In this document: piece by piece, positions 63,779 through 64,000 of the stretch
How the letters are laid out: every line of letters starts with the position of its first letter
How positions within the stretch are numbered: the first letter of the stretch is position 1
Assembly: GCF_017311415.1 (NCBI RefSeq)
Contig: NZ_JAEKIS010000003.1
Location: forward strand, 1 to 64,000
Origin: Salipiger abyssi
GTDB taxonomy: Bacteria > Pseudomonadota > Alphaproteobacteria > Rhodobacterales > Rhodobacteraceae
DNA: 64,000 nt
Direction of reading: 5' to 3'
Made by a program: the position numbers and the translations under genes
Notes under the pieces: generated by a model
Database searches by the model: none
What the model was told of the DNA's origin: nothing
The model's input: only the letters and a program-made list of their open reading frames with translations

Positions 63779-64000
63779 ATGGCCAAGCTTTACCACGTGC
63801 CGCTCTCTCCCTTTTGCCGCAAGGTGCGGCTCAGCCTCGCCGAGAAGAAGATCGAGTGCGAGCTGGCGGAGGAGCGGTATTGGGAGAAGGATGCCGATTT
63901 CCTGCGCCGCAACCCGGCGGCCAAGGTGCCGGTGCTGAAGATGGACGGAAAGACCATGGCCGAGAGCAGCGCCATCTGCGAATGGCTCGAGGAGAAGTAT
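63779..64000 (+). CDS. Glutathione S-transferase, N-terminal part (runs off the window)
   Basis: 74 codons of a GST thioredoxin-fold domain: KLYHVPLSPFCRKVRLSLAEKK with the PFC active-site region, KVPVLKMDG and ESSAICEWLEE. Conjugates glutathione or reduces disulfides. The rest lies past the window edge. Confidence 0.9.
   Translation, partial: MAKLYHVPLSPFCRKVRLSLAEKKIECELAEERYWEKDADFLRRNPAAKVPVLKMDGKTMAESSAICEWLEEKY

Overview
The window is about 64 kb of high-GC bacterial chromosome from the Rhodobacteraceae/Roseobacter group of Alphaproteobacteria. This is inferred from gene content and order: divergent hemC/hemE, serC-serA, an F1Fo ATP synthase Fo operon with two b-type subunits (atpI-B-E-F'-F), the ffh ... 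rpsP ... rimM ... trmD-rplS-rpmE group, COQ9, mipZ next to smc, and a fused allantoinase/OHCU decarboxylase. No rRNA, tRNA or CRISPR array was seen.

Layout. 0.2-4.2 kb: part of a mobilizable element, all on the minus strand: a HTH replication-initiator-like gene, a palindrome-rich gap (candidate oriT), a MobV/Pre relaxase, then three genes overlapping in ATGA/GTGA fashion (coiled-coil membrane protein, membrane protein, metallophosphoesterase). Its left end lies outside the window. 4.5-9.3 kb: serC (with a structured leader) and serA, a DUF900 hydrolase, rpsU. 9.4-16.3 kb: COQ9, two quinone oxidoreductases, a DUF2189 membrane protein, hemC/hemE and a phosphatase. 16.2-19.9 kb: a sulfur locus with a SulP transporter and a phosphatase-like/sulfide:quinone oxidoreductase fusion, each behind an ATTC-N8-GAAT operator. 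20.2-22.1 kb: a divergent LysR/DMT exporter pair that looks inserted. 22.3-33.3 kb: translation genes (rpmE, rplS, trmD, rimM, rpsP, ffh) interrupted by acetyltransferases, including five tandem GNAT genes, a MipA-like outer-membrane protein and a chorismate mutase. 33.8-36.4 kb: a small Ser-tailed membrane protein, a second LysR/DMT pair and an ArsR regulator. 36.6-39.3 kb: the Fo operon. 39.4-43.8 kb: mipZ and smc, convergent. 44-46.9 kb: GNAT, lipoprotein, a ten-helix transporter-like protein behind a third ATTC-N8-GAAT operator, and an HdeD-like protein. 47-53.7 kb: cytosine deaminase, a nucleoside-type ABC permease plus a truncated partner next to an apparent deletion scar, deoC, a glycosyltransferase-like gene, an aromatic/aspartate aminotransferase and a mercaptopyruvate sulfurtransferase. 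53.8-56.6 kb: smpB and a DEAD-box helicase. 56.9-61.8 kb: a ureide (urate breakdown) cluster: uraH, fused puuE-uraD, allantoicase, ureidoglycolate lyase and an NCS2 permease. 62-64 kb: secreted proteins, a membrane-anchored protein with a winged-helix-like C-terminus, and a partial glutathione S-transferase.

The most interesting signal is the set of three ATTC-N8-GAAT palindromes. Each lies between plausible -35 and -10 elements of a different transcription unit: SulP, the SQR fusion, and the ten-helix protein 25 kb away. ATTC-N8-GAAT is the operator described for the persulfide sensor SqrR/BigR, so these units look like one sulfide/persulfide regulon with two uncharacterised membrane transporters. 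Second is a two-gene module (62.7-63.7 kb): a secreted small protein overlapping a protein with two membrane helices followed by an OmpR-like winged helix, the reverse of the usual ToxR/CadC layout.
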